Shown here: positions 58,360 to 64,000 of the stretch, in pieces
Layout of the letters: every line of letters begins with the position of its first letter
How positions within the stretch are numbered: position 1 is the stretch's first letter
Source of the DNA: Icerya purchasi
Lineage: Eukaryota > Arthropoda > Insecta > Hemiptera > Monophlebidae
NCBI GenBank assembly: GCA_039619475.1
Contig: CM077115.1
Location: 145,518,274 to 145,582,273, forward strand
Reading direction: 5' to 3'
Length of the DNA stretch: 64,000 nucleotides
Position numbers and translations under genes: made by a program
Notes under the pieces: model-generated
What the model was told of the DNA's origin: nothing
The model's input: only the letters and a program-made list of their open reading frames with translations
Database searches by the model: none

Positions 58360-59515
58360 AAAAAACCTTTATTATTAATGTAACAGTAGAATCGCTATTA
58401 GTTATTGCTTTTAGTCAACATTTGTATATCTCAATATAACTTTTAACTTTAACATTATTCATAATAACCACAATTATAAGACTCGGAACAGGTTGGTTTT
58501 CCGTTTTTGATTTTGTAAATTTTAATTTTTACAAATTTAATTTATTATTTTGCTTTTATTTATTCATATTTAATTTTTATTGTATAACAAAACCTTGTTA
58601 TTTGTACACATCAACAACAGGGGTTGGCGCATTTTCTACGAAGTTAGTTGAGGCATATAAATCTGTATGTTCCCATCTATAAGATTATGAGCTTGCATTC
58701 GTGCGTAATTCGTGCAATACTATACCAAAGGTAAGTACCAAACTGGTACGACCATGGACTTAAACGAAGTCTTGCTTGTTCAAACTCGACCTTTCGGGTG
58801 TTAATAGAGGCTGCCTGTTTTCAGCGGAGTATTCCACTACCAAAAAAAAAAAAAAAAATTATTAAATAGGAAAATGTATTTTTTTAATCATTTTCATTCG
58901 TGTTATTTTCTACCGATTTTTTGTTAAACTACTACCTCGCTGAGGAATCATTTTTAGCGTAGTTGTGTGCGAATATTTTATTTCTGTGTATTTTGTCGAG
59001 AATTCCACTTCCCACGTATTCTGAAATAATTATATTATCTCCGGCTATGCTTTTACAAACCGCATTCTTTTGTTCTTCACTCGTACTTTTTTTTTTTTTG
59101 AAAAACGAGGTGCCAGTTTGTTAATTATTTCCCAGTGATAAAATATTTTTAAATGTATAAAATCGAAAAAAACCAGATCCAGGAAATATTGAAAAATAAC
59201 CATCTTGAACGATAACATCTTTCGTAAACGCATCGAATTAAAATTGCTTCAATACCGAAAAAAAAAAAAAGAAATCTGTATTTTATTTAATTTTTATTTG
59301 CCGAAGTTTTTTTTAGAATATTATAAAATTCATATGCTTAAGACGCGATATTCTTGATATTCCCTTCCATTGTTTCTGATCACACGTCACATAAATAAAC
59401 TGCTCAAGGATAGTTCACCGAAACGACATAAACATACTTTTTAATTTGACGCTGGAACTATGTATATTTCAAAGACCGCTGATACAATGCGTTGAGCTCC
59501 AAATCAATGTACCAC
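58360..59515. other. AT-rich non-coding
   Basis: A/T tracts (58842-58857, 59088-59099). No gene recognised. Confidence 0.4.
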
Positions 59516-59517
59516 AG

Positions 59518-59645
59518 TATCTTCTTCTTCTTCTTTTTCTTCAGCATTTTCCCGCTGGAGCGGGGTCTGCTATTTTTTAGTAGTTGCGACAAGTGAATGA
59601 ACCAACCGGCCTGTCGGCCTGGGCCTGACGTTGAATATACCACAG
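59518..59645 (-). mobile_element. Retroposon 3' end with GAA tail (type unknown)
   Basis: On the minus strand a G/C-rich block (CAGGCCCAGGCCGACAGGCC) is followed about 80 bp later by a GAAAAAGAAGAAGAAGAAG tail at 59540-59521. The tail resembles those of LINE-F and of the LINE at 49.2 kb, but the body is too short to classify. Confidence 0.45.
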
Positions 59646-59649
59646 TATA

Positions 59650-59882
59650 TTGTGTTTAATTTTCCTTTACTTACAAACTGTTAACAAAACTGAAAATTAA
59701 TAAATCCGCCGCTTTTATGGCAGCACAACTGTGGATTTCTGCTGTTAATGCGAATCAAAATTGTATCCGACTTATTATTGATTGGAAGAATTCGAATTTC
59801 TCGACCAAATTTTTTTTTTTTTTTTTTGACGGTGAGAAGTCATTTGGCCACTGACGAAATTCTATAAATAAGTAGAAGCTCG

Positions 59883-59937
<55 letters not shown>

Positions 59938-60840
59938 AAAGGAAAATCGAATCCATCAAGCAATTTTATGTATTTAAAATCTAGTTCTGATAAACATGGC
60001 CAACCCTTTATTCACACGGCCCAACTGTTCTGGAAGATGCTGTAGCCAACGAATGATTTCTCTTTCTTTAGAATAAGTAACTACGTATAATTTATTATTT
60101 TACTTCCACAAATAAGAAGAGGTGAATTTTCGAAGATGCCTAAAAAAATGTTCTAAATTTGTCATTTGAGTCTAAATCTGAAAAAAAGAAAAACAACTTA
60201 CTAACACGTGTTCGGTTCTTACGTTTTTAGCATGGAATATGCTTTAGCCGGGATCTAAGCACCCAAAAACGTTACGCTGGAAGGGAGACGAATATATATT
60301 TAGATAAATATATGCAGATATACATATATGTCTATTAATGGCTATGCCATTTTTATGCCAGGGGTCATCAGGAAAAGTGTCCCGTCACGAAATTTGTCCC
60401 ATATATAACAGTTTAATGCGATATTGCCGCTCCTATATCCCCTCGTGGTGAAAATTGGAACTGAAAGATTTTTTTCTGTCGAACGGCGTAGCCAATGAAA
60501 AAGTTTACTCTTCTATAAGAATTATAGAAGAATTAGACCAGGGGGTGAAGGGGGGGTTTGCCTCATTTCAAGGCCCGAAGGGGCGAGTTTATATATAATT
60601 ATGTAGATATATGTAGATATATGAAGATATATATATTATTATTATTATTTCGAATTAGCCACTGGTGGACTGCGCTGTCAACTGGTTCTGCCATTCTTCT
60701 TCCCCTCTTTCCATACTGCTTTCATTCTTTCACTGTGTCTTTTTTTTTCTTTCTTCGGTCCGCAAAACGCCAGTTCTTCCTTTACGTTTCTCCGCGAATC
60801 TCTTTCAGTCAAATAATTTCTTCTTTAACGTTGATCGCTG
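59650..60840. other. Non-coding with TA microsatellite
   Basis: T tract at 59812-59827; (TA)n with TATG end at 59886-59937; TTA repeats near 60634-60647. No gene recognised. Confidence 0.4.
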
Positions 60841-60844
60841 TTCT

Positions 60845-61430
60845 ATATCTTCAGTTCATCCAGGTCTTTTTTGGTCTCTGTGTACCACGTACCGTTTATT
60901 TTTAGCTTTCGCATGTAACTGAACAACCTTCCGGTGAACCTGCTCGGCTCCATCCTTTGCATATGCCCGTAGAATCGAATTCTTCTTTTCCGAATCTCGG
61001 TAGTGATGCTTTCCACATGTTGGTATATTTCCTGATAGCTCCTTTTTATATATTTTCCACCTTGTTTCTCTGGTCCCAGTATTCTTCTTACGGTCTTTCT
61101 TTCTGTGATTTCAAGTTGCTCATTTAATCCTTTTCTGTTCATTGTTAGGCCTTCCGCTGCATATAATGCTTCTGGTCTGATCACAGTTTTTGCCTCAGTT
61201 TGGCATTTCTTGATAGATATTTCTTATTATATATTTCTTTTATTAAATAAAAAGCCGCTTTCATTCTATCGATCCTATATTTGACTGCTTCTTTTTCTGA
61301 CCCACTCTGCTCGATTAATTCTCCCAGGTACTTGAATTTATTGACTCTATTCACTTGACCCACATCAGTTTTTATTCTGGCTATGTTTATATATATACAT
61401 ACAAAGTCGTGTCCACGGGGAGGAGGTACT
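60845..61430 (-). pseudogene. LINE ORF2 C-terminal fragment
   Basis: On the minus strand FKYLGELIEQSGSEKEAVKY and YNKKYLSRNAKLR at 61340-61185 are followed, with a frame change, by PEALYAAEGLTMNRKGLNEQ, ERKTVRRILGP and RKRRIRFYGHMQRMEPSRFT to about 60850. These are thumb and C-terminal motifs of a widespread insect LINE type that lacks RNase H. The frame change near 61184 inactivates it. No 3' tail is seen at the left edge. Confidence 0.82.
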
Positions 61431-61434
61431 CCCC

Positions 61435-62385
61435 CATTACAACTGATATAGTTATTATAAATACACAAAAATCTGAAAAAAATCACAAATTTAAAATAAA
61501 TATTGATGATTTTTTAGCGTGTTTTTACTTTAAAAGAAAAAAGAAAAAATATGCTTCATATTTTTAGGTACTTCATTAATATCTTAAGGAAAAATTTTTT
61601 CATTACGAGTATAATTAATAACATATGTCATTTTTATTAATGTTTATTAATTCATTCTATGTGAATTATTAATACATATAAATCAAAATGATGGAAATTA
61701 TTAATAGTATATGAATATTAGTGAAAAATGTATTGTCATTTATAAAATAAATATGCGAAGAAAATCCTCCCCCCCCCCTCAAAATTTTAGGCACGGCCAT
61801 GTATATATATATATATAATACACGAGCAGAAAAAATTTGATAAGATTCAAGGTTAATTTTTGGTATCTAGGCTCTAAGTAAGGGCGCGTTTTTTTCAAAT
61901 ATTTTGCCATATTTTATTCATATATTTTTTCATATATTTATTCTGTACGATAGAGTTTCATTTTCAACCAATGTGATAACTTGTCGAGTTTATAATTTGT
62001 GCGACGTCTTGTTTCCGTGTGTTACTCGGGTTTCCTTCTCTTTTCAATCGTTTTTTTTCAGCCGAATACGAATCAGGCCCGAAAATGAATATAACTTAAT
62101 TTGTTAATTATTCCAATTTGCCGACGGGGTACGACATTTTTAATCATTTAAGCAAGATAATATTTTAAAGTAAGTTAAACAGTTTACATCACAAATAATA
62201 ATAATTGCAGCGAATAAAATGATGAGTGATTTTAAAACTTGATTAAACCCGGTTTTTACAATTCTTAATAAATTACCGGACAAAATTAATAATCCGGCAA
62301 TACAAGTACCTCATTAGCCATCAGGTTGTAGAACTACTATGATGGTATTATACCCAGATTATACAAACTCGGATTATTTCTCTGT
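61435..62385. other. AT-rich non-coding
   Basis: C run at 61769-61778. No gene recognised. Confidence 0.4.
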
Positions 62386-62389
62386 CGAC

Positions 62390-62811
62390 GTAGGAAAGAC
62401 GCTGTCTCACTATGCGAAACCCACCTAATTACTCTAGATTTAAATCTGAACGGTTATACAAATTACCGCGCCCCAAACCGTGATGGAAGAGCTCATAGTG
62501 GCGCCGTTGTTTTAATTAGATCTTGCTTGAAGTACTGCTTAAAGCACATCTAAGCAACTTACGCCTATCCATCAGTGGCTACCGATTTAAATACTGCACG
62601 TTTTAATTACAAAATAACAACGATATACTGCCATCGAAATGTGGTCTTACAGAAAGAAAGATTAGAAACTGTTTTTGTTCAATTGGGAAATAAAATTAAT
62701 CAATACAATCAACTTTGGAATTTATGCAGGAAGAATGATCAAACGACTAATTTCTCTGAAAGCAGTTCCAACTTAATTTATAAAGGTCGTGTAGCAAGTG
62801 TTTCATTCTTA

Positions 62812-62830
<19 letters not shown>
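62390..62830 (+). pseudogene. LINE endonuclease fragment
   Basis: At about 62395-62550 the plus strand reads DAVSLCETHLITLDLNLNGY, TNYRAPNRDGRAHSGAVVLI, then RSCLKYCLKH. This is the apurinic-endonuclease region of Jockey/I-type LINEs (SETH; GY-xYR--R; R--GG-AI-I---IKH). The second block at 62575-62640 (FNYKITTIYCHRN) matches the following IYCPP-type strand. The frame is broken between them. The A tract at 62814-62839 may end a later insertion. RT is not present. Confidence 0.65.
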
Positions 62831-62839
<9 letters not shown>

Positions 62840-62842
<3 letters not shown>

Positions 62843-64000
62843 TATTTAATGGCGTTTGCAGTTATACAATCCCCCCTGATTATTATCTGTTTTTCGGAGT
62901 CAGTTCTGCAAGGAGGAGTATGCAGTTAGAATAATTGATAACAGCGTTGATTGGAAAATAAATTTAAAAAACAACTGGATATTTTACTATTAATTTAAAC
63001 ATTAAAAGTACCCGCGCTATCGGTTAAAACCTTTACGGAAAATGTACAGGATCACTTCCGCTAGAATTCAATGTCTACAGATTTTACGTAAAACTTCCGA
63101 TAAGTCTTTATTCAATGTTTCTATTTAGACGGTAAATGGAACATTAAAAAAAGTAATATAATTATCTCCGTAATTAATTACGCTGTAGCATTAGCCATTG
63201 CAGGAACGATAGATATATCGGATTTGTTTCCTCACTAAATCCGGAAGATTACGAAAAAGTACAAGATCAACAACCGAAATAAGTCGTATCTTATAAGAAA
63301 AGTGAACCATTAATATTCGATTTTAACTTTTTCGTCCACGGTATTTTCCACATTCTTCTGTAGCACCACATCTCTATTTACTTTTAAATAATTTTATTAC
63401 GAACGCTGAAGGCTAAGTGTTCGCCGATAGAAATGTTATGCTAATAATTTATATGCTCCTCGCATTCAATCAGCGCTCGCTTATAATATAAAATCGGTAA
63501 CTTCAAAAAGAGTTATTTCTTAAAGAAAAAAAAAGTTTTCTCATTACACAACTTGCGAACACTGAGCTTTACCGCTATCTGACGTCACGAAACTTCAACA
63601 TGAAATGCACCATCCGGATTGATTTTGACTAATTTCATTTGCACTGCTAATTGAATTTTAGTTCAAGTTTTCGTAATTGTCACAAAGTTAATGTTTTATA
63701 TCGGTGTAAAAAATTCATCGCGAACGAACGTTTCGTGTTTTTCTTTCTCTTTCCTTAAATAGAAACAAGAAAACTGTAGTTGGGAGAAATTTTTGCTTTG
63801 ATTTGACGATTTTTTCAGAAATACATTTTTGTTGACAAAAAAAATACTAGATGAGTGTTTATGTAATTTTTAGTCATTACATGGGCGAAAAAAAGTATAG
63901 AAAATTGCTGACAGATTAATTTAGTGTAGAAAAATTTTGCGCAGACATTTTTAATTGTTTTATCTGGAATTAATTAAAAACGGCAATGAGAGGAAACTTA
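62840..64000. other. Non-coding, no recognised element
   Basis: AT-rich; nothing recognisable to the window edge. Confidence 0.4.

Overview
This window reads as a gene-poor, AT-rich stretch of an arthropod (most likely insect) nuclear genome. It holds DD34D mariners, a pogo/Tigger-like transposon, several endonuclease-RT LINE families, solo LTRs, tRNA-derived SINE-like pieces, long inverted-repeat elements, microsatellites and a minisatellite. I found no convincing host gene, no rRNA, no functional tRNA and no CRISPR array. The species cannot be told from the sequence. Family names used here (LINE-P, LINE-B, LINE-F) are my own labels.

Layout. 0.6-3.0 kb: a decayed RNase H-bearing LINE (minus). 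4.0-6.8 kb: a decayed LINE-B, with an internally deleted relative at 23.0-23.8 kb. 7.8-11.6 kb: two 3' copies of LINE-F with GAA-rich tails; the first is split by a solo LTR (7961-8783) with a 4-bp target duplication. A second solo LTR of the same family lies at 51270-52109. 14.4-15.8 kb: a pogo/Tigger-like element that lost its catalytic core. 17-18.7 kb: pieces of two more LINEs. 19-31 kb: short 3' copies of LINE-P, a 246-bp palindromic MITE, a 641-bp mini-mariner and several inverted-repeat elements.

34.8-46.8 kb is the main structure. An old minus-strand LINE-P (34.8-46.4 kb) is interrupted by a young plus-strand LINE-P of the same family (38307-43134), flanked by the 7-bp duplication CTCTAAA. 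The young copy keeps endonuclease and reverse transcriptase in one frame but has two frameshifts in its RNase H region. The old copy also took a tRNA-derived SINE (36.55-36.83 kb) and a 580-bp palindrome (43.4-44.0 kb).

47.2-47.5 kb is an 18-bp minisatellite with a higher-order repeat. 49.2-50.2 kb is a LINE fragment hit by a 353-bp near-perfect palindrome with a 13-bp target duplication and a hammerhead-like motif; a second palindrome at 29.7 kb also has a 13-bp duplication. 55123-56441 is a structurally complete mariner with an uninterrupted 358-codon transposase, set in a TA/TATG microsatellite; it is the only gene that looks potentially functional.

The elements do not form a pathway. They form a stratigraphy: old LINEs, then LTR, SINE, palindrome and LINE-P insertions into them, with mariner probably among the most recent arrivals.
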